Source: Epilithonimonas hungarica (lineage in GTDB: Bacteria > Bacteroidota > Bacteroidia > Flavobacteriales > Weeksellaceae). Taken from it: a stretch of DNA of 64,000 bases. The translations under genes and the position numbers were made by a program. Where the stretch lies: assembly GCF_900102265.1 (NCBI RefSeq), contig NZ_FNBH01000006.1, forward strand, positions 1 through 64,000, given 5' to 3'. Below, one piece after another: positions 34,716 to 42,841 of the stretch. The notes beneath the pieces were generated by a model. The model was not told where the DNA came from. It saw only the letters and a program-made list of their open reading frames with translations, and did not search any database. Every line of letters begins with the position of its first letter. Position 1 is the first letter of the stretch.

Positions 34716-35913
34716 TCTTGTCATTATTGGTCTTGTTATTCCGGAGCCTGCTTCTACAGCTGCAGGTCACAGAATGATGCAGCTCATCCAATTGTTCTCG
34801 GAAGCGAATCACAAAATCACTTTTTTGACAGCTTCCAACAATATCGAATTCTCAGAAAAAATTGAAATCGAAAAAATTGAAATCAACAACGAAAGTTTTA
34901 ATGAAAAAATAAAAGAGCTCAATCCTGATGTTGTGCTTTTTGACCGCTATGTAACCGAGGAACAATTTGGCTGGCGGGTTTCTGAAAATTGTCCAAAAGC
35001 TTTGAAAATTATTGACACAGAAGATTTACATTTCCTTAGAGAAGCAAGGCGAAAAGCTTTTGTTGAGAAAAGGGAAGTTAATAATGAAGATTTGGTCAAT
35101 GATATTTTCAAGAGAGAAATAGCTTCGATCTTGCGTTGTGATCTGTCATTGATCATTTCGGAATTTGAATATGATTTGTTGGTAAATAATTTTAAAATCA
35201 ATCCAAATCTATTGTTTTATATTCCGTTTTTGACAGAAAGTTTTGAGAAAAACAGAACACGTTTTGAAGATAGAACACATTTTGTCAGCATTGGAAATTT
35301 CCTTCACGAACCCAATTGGCAAACGGTTTTGAAATTGAAACAGATTTGGAAATCAATCAAGAAAAAAATTCCGGAGGCAGAACTTCATATTTATGGTGCT
35401 TACATGAGTCAGAAAGTTTTAGAACTTCATAACGCAAAAGATGGTTTTCTGGTGAAAGGAAGAGCAGATTCTGTGGAAGAGATTTTTAATCAATCGAAGG
35501 TTCTTCTTGCGCCAATTCCGTTCGGAGCAGGATTGAAGGGGAAACTTTGGGAAAGTATGAAGTTTGGTTTACCCAATGTGACGAGTTCAATCGGAGCAGA
35601 AACGATGCACAAGGATCTGCCCTGGAATGGATTTATTGAAGATTCTGATGAGGTTTTTGTTGCGAAAGCAGTTGAACTTTATCAGAATGAAAATATTTGG
35701 AATAAGGCTCAGGAAAACGGTTACCAGATTTTGGATTCTGTTTTCAGGAAAGATTTGTTTGCAGATTCTTTCATAAATAAAGTTTCAGAATTAATGGAAA
35801 ATCTGGACAATCACAGAACCGAAAATTATCTGGGGAAAATCCTGCAACACCACCATTTGAACTCGACAAAATATATGAGCCGCTGGATCGAAGAGAAGAA
35901 TAAGAAAAAATAG
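34708..35913 (+). CDS. Glycosyltransferase, GT4-like
   Basis: 401 residues from the ATG at 34708 (MKHLVIIGLVIPEPASTAAG); a TTG three codons upstream is in frame but less likely. Two-lobed GT-B architecture: N-terminal lobe with the opening GHRMMQLIQLFSEANHKITFL, C-terminal lobe with FVSIGNFLHEPNWQTVL, ELHIYGAY, FLVKGRADSVEEIFNQSKVLLAPIPFGAGLKGKLWESMKFGLP, whose G-A-G-x-K-x-K-x-x-E-S block binds the nucleotide sugar. The acceptor is unknown. It may modify surface polysaccharide or glycoprotein. It is 24 nt upstream of the restriction gene. Confidence 0.85.
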   Translation: MKHLVIIGLVIPEPASTAAGHRMMQLIQLFSEANHKITFLTASNNIEFSEKIEIEKIEINNESFNEKIKELNPDVVLFDRYVTEEQFGWRVSENCPKALKIIDTEDLHFLREARRKAFVEKREVNNEDLVNDIFKREIASILRCDLSLIISEFEYDLLVNNFKINPNLLFYIPFLTESFEKNRTRFEDRTHFVSIGNFLHEPNWQTVLKLKQIWKSIKKKIPEAELHIYGAYMSQKVLELHNAKDGFLVKGRADSVEEIFNQSKVLLAPIPFGAGLKGKLWESMKFGLPNVTSSIGAETMHKDLPWNGFIEDSDEVFVAKAVELYQNENIWNKAQENGYQILDSVFRKDLFADSFINKVSELMENLDNHRTENYLGKILQHHHLNSTKYMSRWIEEKNKKK

Positions 35914-35937
35914 TATCTTTATTCGAAACACAAATCG

Positions 35938-36549
35938 ATGTCAACATTTGATCAAGACCTTAATAAAGAACATTTATTAGGTCAATTTTTGGATGAGATC
36001 TATGAGAAATTAAATCTGAATTTCACACGAGTTACTGATACTGAATTCCAAAATAAAGGTGTGGACCTGATCTTCGTCCATAGCGGGAAAGAATATTATA
36101 TTGATGAAAAGGCACAGCTGGATTATCTTAATAATTCTTTACCGACATTTACTTTTGAACTAAGTTATCTGAAGAATGGAAACTGGAGAAAAGGCTGGCT
36201 ATTCGATCATAAAAAGATCACGGACCATTATTTTCTGATCACGGATATAAGAATAAAAACTCAAACTATTGAGGAAGGTTTTGAAAGCTGTTCAATTACA
36301 AGTGTCGATACAAAAAAACTTAGAAAATATCTTGAGAATATAGGACTCGATTGGGATACTTTGAATGATCTGGATGCACAAATCAGACATTCTGATCAAG
36401 AAAAAAACATCCCTCTTCGTAATCTAAAAGAGAAGCAAGAGGGATGTTTATATTTTTCTGTCCAAAAAGATGAAAAACCCTTGAATCTTAAGTTATACCT
36501 CAATTGGCTGATCAAGATCGGTGTTGCAAAAAGAATCTATCCTTTTTGA
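35938..36549 (+). CDS. Probable type II restriction endonuclease (PD-(D/E)XK-like)
   Basis: A 203-residue protein with no family name recognised. A nuclease-like core is visible: Asp43 in NKGVDLIFVHSG and Asp56-x-Lys58 in YYIDEKAQLDYL, spaced as in PD-(D/E)XK enzymes, with Glu21/Glu23 nearby in an N-terminal helix. Its 3' end overlaps the 3' end of a C5-cytosine methyltransferase gene by 13 nt in convergent orientation, the usual companion of a type II endonuclease. Cognate cutting is therefore inferred from context; the recognition sequence cannot be told. Lower confidence on activity than on the reading frame. Confidence 0.65.
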   Translation: MSTFDQDLNKEHLLGQFLDEIYEKLNLNFTRVTDTEFQNKGVDLIFVHSGKEYYIDEKAQLDYLNNSLPTFTFELSYLKNGNWRKGWLFDHKKITDHYFLITDIRIKTQTIEEGFESCSITSVDTKKLRKYLENIGLDWDTLNDLDAQIRHSDQEKNIPLRNLKEKQEGCLYFSVQKDEKPLNLKLYLNWLIKIGVAKRIYPF

Positions 36550-37784
36550 TTAAATTTTAAAAGCATTTCACCTATTTTTTCGATCACTCCTACAACCAAT
36601 GCATTTCCCATGAAAAAAGCCCGTTTAACATCGCTTACGCCTTCCAATAATGTATGGTCATCCGGAAACATATTCAGTCTTTCAAGTTCAATGGGTGTCA
36701 ATCTTCGCAGTCCCTTATTCGTTCTTACCACGTGTTTGAATCTCGAAGCCGATTTTCCGCCTTCTCCTGTGATGATTGTTCTGGAAGGACTTTCCAAATT
36801 ATCAGGGAAGATCATTGCACCTTCGCCGTAATTGTAAGAAAAACCATCTGCCGATTGTCGCACTTCTTTTTTTGCACCTTTCAGATAATTCCATTTATCA
36901 ATTTCGCTTTCATCAATGAAATATTCTTGCGGAACTTCATCTGCAGGAATCAGGATATCTTTTAATAAAGTCCTTTTTCCTTCGTAATTTGGAGAGGTTT
37001 TCACTGTAGTGACTTTTCCGTTGAGAATCATTCCGGAGTTTTGGAAAGGCGAATCTCCTTTTTCTTTGTTGAATGAAGTTGATATTTCCTCGACACTTTG
37101 ATCAAGGTCAAAAGTTTTGAGCTCGGAAATCTGACCAACTTCAAAGGTCTTTGCAAAAACACCTTCATCCAAAAGCCAATCAACTTCTGGGGTTTTTATT
37201 AATGAATTATAAATTGCTGAATCTTTCAAATAGCCTAAGATGAAAGTCCGTCTTCTTTTTTGTGGCATCCCGTAATCTGCAGCATTCACAACTCTCCATT
37301 CCACGGCATATCCAAGGTCTGACAAACATTTCAGCATGATCGCGAAGTCTCTTCCCCGTTGTGTCGTAGGTGATTTCAAAAGACGATCGACATTCTCCAG
37401 AAAAAGGAACTTGGGTTTGTCTTTCTTAGATTCCAATATTCTGTAGATCTCCCACCAAAGAACACCTTTTTTACCCTGGAGACCTTTGGAATTTTTCAAA
37501 GTGGTGGCCACCGAATAATCCTGACAAGGAAATCCGCCTACCAACATATCGTGTTCCGGAATCTCCTCGCTTGGAACTGTGGAAATATCTTGGTTAGAAT
37601 GTCCTTTTTTACCGAATCTTGATTCATAGACCAAAGAAGCGTGCTGAGTTTTGGTAGAAGGTTCCCACTGGTTGCTCCAGACAACCTCGAAATTCTCTTT
37701 CGAAGACGCTTTGTTGCTGTTCTGCAGACCTATTCTAAAACCGCCAACGCCGGCAAAAAGTTCGATTACTTTTATCTTTTTCAT
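36537..37784 (-). CDS. DNA (cytosine-5-)-methyltransferase
   Basis: 415 residues from the ATG at 37784 (MKKIKVIELFAGVGGFRIGL); the longer frame adds 15 hydrophobic residues without family support. Motif I is ELFAGVGGFRIGL, motif IV holds the catalytic Cys87 in GGFPCQDYSVA, motif VI is FLENVDRLL, motif VIII is QKRRRTFILGYL, and motifs IX/X are RRLTPIELERLNMFPDDH and GNALVVGVIEKIGE. All are in canonical order, with the target-recognition domain between VIII and IX (about residues 190-345). It modifies the 5 position of cytosine within a specific site and protects against the overlapping endonuclease gene. Confidence 0.93.
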   Translation of the reverse strand: MKKIKVIELFAGVGGFRIGLQNSNKASSKENFEVVWSNQWEPSTKTQHASLVYESRFGKKGHSNQDISTVPSEEIPEHDMLVGGFPCQDYSVATTLKNSKGLQGKKGVLWWEIYRILESKKDKPKFLFLENVDRLLKSPTTQRGRDFAIMLKCLSDLGYAVEWRVVNAADYGMPQKRRRTFILGYLKDSAIYNSLIKTPEVDWLLDEGVFAKTFEVGQISELKTFDLDQSVEEISTSFNKEKGDSPFQNSGMILNGKVTTVKTSPNYEGKRTLLKDILIPADEVPQEYFIDESEIDKWNYLKGAKKEVRQSADGFSYNYGEGAMIFPDNLESPSRTIITGEGGKSASRFKHVVRTNKGLRRLTPIELERLNMFPDDHTLLEGVSDVKRAFFMGNALVVGVIEKIGEMLLKFNQKG

Positions 37785-37790
37785 TGTACA

Positions 37791-37820
37791 CAAAAATAAA
37801 AATAAAATAATGGAGTACAA
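37791..37820 (-). promoter_or_regulatory. Methyltransferase promoter
   Basis: On the minus strand TTG (37818-37820) and TATTTTTG (37791-37798) are separated by 19 nt, a full Bacteroidetes -33/-7 match. Only 6 nt lie between the -7 box and the ATG at 37784, so the transcript should begin at or next to the start codon. The stretch 37821-37972 shows nothing else. Confidence 0.75.
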
Positions 37821-37972
37821 TATGATCAAGAAAGATTTAGGATTTAAAATAGAACTCTATAAAATACAAAACCCCTTCTAACACGAACTTGAACCGATTA
37901 GTATTGATATTCATTAAATTAGATTGATTTACAATCCCTTGCGGCTCGAACATTTTTATTGTCAGAAGATTA

Positions 37973-38404
37973 TTTTCCATATCCTCTGTTCTTACTAGAT
38001 CGGCTGAAGAGTATCGTTGATGGTTACCTGTATTTTTTCTGCTTTCCAGATTTTTTTATTGGGATCTGTGGGATCTTTCAGCTGTCGTGAAACCTGGGCA
38101 ATGTAATAATCAAAATTCTTAGATGGTGTCTTCCATTCTTCTTTTGCAGTGAAGGAAACTTCCAACAAACCATCTTTTCCTACTTTCTCTTCGTTGTAGC
38201 TCTGTTTGCTTTCGTGGGTGTAAATGATGTGATTCACTTCATTCATCCCTTCTTTTGGAACTTCTTTAAAAATGTCTACCTTCAATGTTTCCTCCTGCAT
38301 ATTTACAGTATGCACCCAAAGTTTGTGGGTTTTCCCGTAGAATGTTTGTGTACGCTGAATGTCTTTTCCATCTTCCGTAGAAAAAATGATGGAAACTATT
38401 TTCT
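37973..38404 (-). pseudogene. Fragment of the large T6SS effector gene (linker region), frameshifted
   Basis: This segment matches 47142-47574 within the 1443-residue effector gene almost base for base, including the encoded MHTVNMQEETLKVD and YYIAQVSRQLKD blocks. It is one nucleotide shorter, CTTCAGCC for CTTCCGGCC, which shifts the frame and stops it at TLQPI. It carries no start or toxin. The neighbouring immunity-like gene ends inside its upstream edge. It marks the end of the cassette array. Confidence 0.88.
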
Positions 38405-39853
38405 AGATTTATAATAATAATCTATTGGCTGAGGATTATCTGGTAACTCATTACTCTTAAAAATATCTTCTTCCATGCTAGCTTTTTCATACCAATTTTT
38501 AAGGTTTTTTAAGCCATAAAACTTGTTTTTTTCAAATTCTTTAATGTAACTTTTATTATGATCAGAATAATTATAAAAGTTACCAAGGAACATTTGATTA
38601 AAATCATATTGAGAATCGTATCTATATTGCTCTCCAAATTCTAAAAGATATGCTGCAATTTTTGATATTTGTTGAAATGTCAAATCCTCTCTTTTTTCTG
38701 TATCACAACCGAGACATAAACCATGCTGAATATAATCGGCGAGACATAAGATATAATCCGGATTACCTGGATTAGACAATTCTTTTATAACCTCTAAAGT
38801 GTTTTGATGGATAGAAATACTACCATCACAATTTTTAGTCCATAGTAATTTTTCAAATTCCTTCTCAATATTTTTGTTGTAATTAGAATAATTTTTAGGT
38901 AATGTTTTTAATAACATCCATTTTACAAGTTCCTTATCTTGTGTATAACCAAAAGTTCTTACTAAGTTTTCCATAAAATATTGATCATTAAGAATAAGCC
39001 ATTTATATTGTGCCTTATTATCATTAAACAGATACATATTACGAGCAATAATAATTTGATTATTTTTTTTCTGTTGTTGTGAAAGATCTATTAAATCTTT
39101 CCATTGAATCACACTTTGAGTCCCTTCATTCGTCTCAATAATTATTGGTTCTTTTTCATATTGCAATAATTTTGAGAATTTTTTCTGATAATCTAAAACT
39201 AATGGTAATGGATAAAAAAATGTTACAATCTTACTTTTTTTTGACACATAAATATTTTGATTATCAGCTGAAAGGGCATTAAATACTAAATCTTTATCAC
39301 ACGGATTATATGTATCTATTTTTAAATAGTTCACAGAGGAAGAATAATTAATAATTCTTCCGAATATATTCTTTATTCTGTTGGAAAAATCTTTTTCATC
39401 TGGTATTTTATAACCATTTGAATTTAAAATTGAATCTTCAATATCTACTAAAACATTAAGATCCCTTTCCGAATAATCATCAAAACTTCCGTATTCTGAA
39501 GAGGCACCATTTTTTATTTGTTTTATTAAAACTGCCTGGAACTCACTCTGTTTAAACTGCTCCTTATTATTTGTAGAACTAATCATACTTGTATTTTTTT
39601 CTTGACAGTGAATTAATATAAAGCAAAAGAATACCGCTATACAATTCATTTTTTTATTTAAACTATCTAGAACTTTCACCTTTTTTATATAGCCATTAGA
39701 ATGTAGTACATCAATGATTAATTCATTTGTAACATCTAATTCTTCTACAGGAAATTGTTCTGAATATTTTTGTATAATTCCTAAATCATTGTAAATATAA
39801 ATTCCCCTCTCTAATTGTTTTTGTAGTAAGTTTTCAATTTGCTTAGTATTCAT
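38396..39853 (-). CDS. Immunity-family protein with an internal lipoprotein signal (composite gene)
   Basis: 485 residues from the ATG at 39853. The first ~68 residues (KQIENLLQKQLERGIYIYND ... ELDVTNELIIDVLHSNGY) match the N-terminal domain of the other immunity lipoproteins here, but lack a signal peptide. Then comes a complete lipoprotein signal, MNCIAVFFCFILIHCQ, starting at 39649, followed by a second copy of that domain (DLNVLVDIEDSILNSNGY) and the rest of the family (YLFNDNKAQYKWLILNDQYFME). It looks like a fusion of a truncated and an intact immunity gene; the functional start may be 39649. It overlaps the stop of the upstream gene as ATGA. No toxin partner is left beside it. Confidence 0.7.
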   Translation of the reverse strand: MNTKQIENLLQKQLERGIYIYNDLGIIQKYSEQFPVEELDVTNELIIDVLHSNGYIKKVKVLDSLNKKMNCIAVFFCFILIHCQEKNTSMISSTNNKEQFKQSEFQAVLIKQIKNGASSEYGSFDDYSERDLNVLVDIEDSILNSNGYKIPDEKDFSNRIKNIFGRIINYSSSVNYLKIDTYNPCDKDLVFNALSADNQNIYVSKKSKIVTFFYPLPLVLDYQKKFSKLLQYEKEPIIIETNEGTQSVIQWKDLIDLSQQQKKNNQIIIARNMYLFNDNKAQYKWLILNDQYFMENLVRTFGYTQDKELVKWMLLKTLPKNYSNYNKNIEKEFEKLLWTKNCDGSISIHQNTLEVIKELSNPGNPDYILCLADYIQHGLCLGCDTEKREDLTFQQISKIAAYLLEFGEQYRYDSQYDFNQMFLGNFYNYSDHNKSYIKEFEKNKFYGLKNLKNWYEKASMEEDIFKSNELPDNPQPIDYYYKSRK

Positions 39854-40713
39854 CAATTATTTTTTTGTATATTTTGTAGCAGTTCATCACCATCAATATC
39901 TTGAATTTTTTTGTTTACTTTTTTTGTAAATATTTGATTTTTGCTACCTTGCTCATTTTTATCAAAAACTTTATAGGTGATTTTATTTAAATATAATTGT
40001 TTGTCTTTAGCATTAAAATTGTATTCACAAATTATTCTCCCTCCAGAATCTTGCTTAAATTCACAGAAAATGCTATTTTCTTTACTAAAAATTTTAGAAT
40101 AGCGAAATCCAGTAAATTCTAAATTTTCATATTTATAGATTTGATTGTTATATTTTACTTCAATTTCATAATTGCTTTCATTAAATAAACAATAAAGATT
40201 TTTTGATTTGTCTGGTTCTTTCGTTTTTATAGTTTTTTTATTCCATTCATCACATAATTCTTTGTCAAAACAATCTGTACATGGTTGATGAACTATTAAA
40301 ATTTTGCTTTTTTGCAAAAGCAAACTATCAATTACTTTATATTTTGCAACATTGATATTATTAGAAAACTCCCAAAAATTATTTTCCATTTTTATCAGTT
40401 TCCACTTAATATTCCTTTCTGTAAAACTATCCTGTTTTAAATTTTTATATTTATCTGTAACAAATGTGTAATTGCCCTTATTGGTTGTAAAGTCCCTGAT
40501 ATGATAATATGAGCCTTCTTGAGGAACATAAAAATAAAATTCATTTTTTGAAAATCTTAAAACTGGATAGCCTCCATCGCATCTATCATTAACTAGATAT
40601 GTATTATCTTTTTTTTCAACAGAAACCAAAGTAGTATTTTCAAATTCATTCTTTTTAGTTTGACAACTGTAAAGTGAATGAATGATTATGAATAGTAACA
40701 ATAATTTTTTCAT
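39853..40713 (-). CDS. Lipoprotein, putative immunity protein of the third cassette
   Basis: 286 residues with a lipoprotein signal (MKKLLLLFIIIHSLYSCQ, lipobox L-Y-S-C). The mature protein has several Cys (CTDCFDKELC and others) and no recognised family. It starts 1 nt after the stop of the papain-fold-like toxin fragment, the position expected of its immunity protein, and would reach the periplasm, where peptidoglycan-directed effectors act. Function is inferred from order and export signal only. Confidence 0.6.
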   Translation of the reverse strand: MKKLLLLFIIIHSLYSCQTKKNEFENTTLVSVEKKDNTYLVNDRCDGGYPVLRFSKNEFYFYVPQEGSYYHIRDFTTNKGNYTFVTDKYKNLKQDSFTERNIKWKLIKMENNFWEFSNNINVAKYKVIDSLLLQKSKILIVHQPCTDCFDKELCDEWNKKTIKTKEPDKSKNLYCLFNESNYEIEVKYNNQIYKYENLEFTGFRYSKIFSKENSIFCEFKQDSGGRIICEYNFNAKDKQLYLNKITYKVFDKNEQGSKNQIFTKKVNKKIQDIDGDELLQNIQKNN

Positions 40714-40714
40714 A

Positions 40715-41353
40715 TTAAAATGTAATTAATCTACCTGTTGAGTTATTTATATTTCTTCTTATTTGGGTAACGGTATAGTCGTGACCACTTTTCCTTGTCC
40801 TATCAGTAAATAATTTATCTTTCATTAAAGTAAATTTATAATCTTCTGACGCTCCTTTTCTAGTTCCTACATCCCAAAATCTATACTTCACCTCTCCATT
40901 TTCACACAACTTGCCAACTATTATTACGTAATGATCGGTGGTGTTAGTTTGTTCGTTGTATCCGAAATTTAATGCATGATTTACACCTACTAAAACTGGA
41001 TGTCCCGCTTCTAATGATTTGTCTATATATTTTACTCCGTTTTCAAAATTTGTCTGATTCAAGACCAATTGTGTATGCGAACTATTCTCAATAGCTGTTT
41101 GGTAATATGAAGTATTATCTGCACCTGTCGGGTTTTCAGCATGAACAGACAGAGGTTCCATGATTATTCTACATCTTATATTACAATCTGTAGCTCCTCT
41201 TTGAGGCGAAAAAGTCATTTTTGACCTCAAATCTATCTCCGGTTTTCCGTCGCATCCCAAAGAAACATTATTGATAATTCCGTTGCAAACATTCTTATCA
41301 TATTTAAATACTTCTTTAAGTTTATTATAAAAGCTTCTACTGGTGTCAATAGC
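40715..41353 (-). pseudogene. Displaced toxin tip, papain-like (C39-like) fold, no start codon
   Basis: An open frame of 213 codons (after TAA at 41354-41356) with no ATG before a late internal one. It begins with FYNKLKEVFKYDKNVCNG, close to the linker GLSKLKTWFKYDKNACKG that follows the GH19 domain of cassette 2. Then RGATDCNIRC, GHPVLVGVNHALNFG, TDHYVIIVGK and YRFWDVGT give the Cys-His-Asp order of a papain-fold peptidase or amidase. It is a C-terminal module without delivery domain; a promoterless, startless reservoir copy is the likeliest reading. Confidence 0.7.
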
Positions 41354-41494
41354 TTACTAGGTCGGCCGGAAGAGTATCGTTGATGGTTACCTGTATTTTT
41401 TCTGCTTTCCAGATTTTTTTATTGAATCTGCGGAATCTTTCAGCTGTCGTGAAACCTGAGCAATGTAATAATCAAAATTCTTTGGTGGGGTCTG
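41353..41494 (-). pseudogene. Fragment of the large effector gene (linker region)
   Basis: A 142-bp stretch matching about 47161-47305 of the 1443-residue effector gene (encoding KNFDYYIAQVSRQLKD and IQVTINDTLPADLV). It is more diverged than the copy at 37973 and joins the startless toxin at DLV with a frame change. It borders cassette 3 on its 5' side. Confidence 0.8.
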
Positions 41495-41528
41495 AAAAAG
41501 AAATTTAGTACAAGAAGAAATCTCATTT

Positions 41529-42830
41529 TTACTTTTTAGGATGTTGGTTTCGCCATTCATTATAATCTATTGGTTCATTGTCCCTTCCCCATACTTGATT
41601 GTAGTCAACTATATATTCGTCATAATCTGCATTATCCCACCATTCTTTAAATTTTGGTAAATTAAAATAATTGTTCTTTTTTAAAATTTCTATATCTTCA
41701 TCATTAAGAAAAAACCGTAACCTCCCCATCATTTTACTATTACTATTGAAATTTTTATTATATTTATATTGTTCGGCAAAGTAAGTAAGATTTGCCATTA
41801 TTTTGACTTTATCAGCTTCTGAAATATTTTCAGTTTTTATATCTTCAAGATTCCCTAAATATTCTAAGTATGCCTGAATATTGTCTAAAATAAAACGATT
41901 CTCAGAATTGTCATTTGGCTGATATAATGTTTGCAATACCTTAAATGTATTTGCATGAAGTTTTAAAGTTCCATCGCATTGTTTTATCCAAAACAATTTG
42001 CCATAATCTTGCGGATTATTTTTGTCAAATTTTGTTCTTTCTATTATCCATTTGAGTAAATCTGAATCTTCTGTATATCCAAAAGTTTTTACCAAACTTT
42101 CCATAAAATATTGGTCATTTAGGATAAGCCATTTGTACTGTGCTTTATTATCATTGAAAAGATACATATTGCGAGCAACAATGCTTCGGATGTTCTTTTT
42201 TCTTTTATCTGAAAGATTATATTCAGGTTCATTGTTATTCTCTAAATCTTTCCATAATTCAATTGAATAGTCATTATTATCCTTATCTACGTACTTTATA
42301 GGAGTATTTTCTTCAACTTTTGCAATTTCTGGAAACTCTTTTTGATAATTTATAATCTCAGGAACATAATAAAAATCAGTTATGAAGTTCTCATTTTTAA
42401 TTATATAAGTCCCTAAATAGTCAATCCCATTATTTGGACTATAATTAAATTCTTTATCACATTTATTAAAATAATTGATATACAAATATTTATTTTCAGA
42501 ATTGGGATTGATTATTCTACCAAAAATAATTTGAATTTTTTTATTAAACTCATTATTGATTAATACTTTATATCCGTTAGATTTTAAAATACTTTTTACA
42601 ATTTGTATAGTAACATCTAATTCTCCTTTTTCAAAAGGTTTTTTAATTATTTCTACTCCTGCCTCATTAAAATATTGATTTGCACCATTTCTTAATTGCT
42701 TTTCTAATACTATATTAATCATACTATTAATTGAGTCTTGTTTTTTTTGTTCTGTAATTTCATTATGTTTTACTTCTTGACAACTAAGTTGTAAGGTTAA
42801 AAACAAAAACAAGTTAAAATGTTTAATCAT
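41529..42830 (-). CDS. Immunity-family lipoprotein of cassette 2
   Basis: 433 residues with a lipoprotein signal (MIKHFNLFLFLTLQLSCQ, lipobox Q-L-S-C). Residues ~40-100 (INIVLEKQLRNGANQY, ELDVTIQIVKSILKSNGY) and the central block YLFNDNKAQYKWLILNDQYFMESLVKTFGY are shared with the gene at 38396, and more weakly with that at 44371. Each member follows or once followed a GH19-type toxin, so the family probably blocks GH19 peptidoglycan hydrolases in the periplasm. It begins 11 nt after its toxin's stop. Confidence 0.7.
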   Translation of the reverse strand: MIKHFNLFLFLTLQLSCQEVKHNEITEQKKQDSINSMINIVLEKQLRNGANQYFNEAGVEIIKKPFEKGELDVTIQIVKSILKSNGYKVLINNEFNKKIQIIFGRIINPNSENKYLYINYFNKCDKEFNYSPNNGIDYLGTYIIKNENFITDFYYVPEIINYQKEFPEIAKVEENTPIKYVDKDNNDYSIELWKDLENNNEPEYNLSDKRKKNIRSIVARNMYLFNDNKAQYKWLILNDQYFMESLVKTFGYTEDSDLLKWIIERTKFDKNNPQDYGKLFWIKQCDGTLKLHANTFKVLQTLYQPNDNSENRFILDNIQAYLEYLGNLEDIKTENISEADKVKIMANLTYFAEQYKYNKNFNSNSKMMGRLRFFLNDEDIEILKKNNYFNLPKFKEWWDNADYDEYIVDYNQVWGRDNEPIDYNEWRNQHPKK

Positions 42831-42841
42831 AATTCGATTTA

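Noticed and set aside
37995-38315. Possible independent 106-residue gene
   Set aside because: It is a frameshifted copy of part of the large effector, starting at an internal Met, with no start signals of its own.
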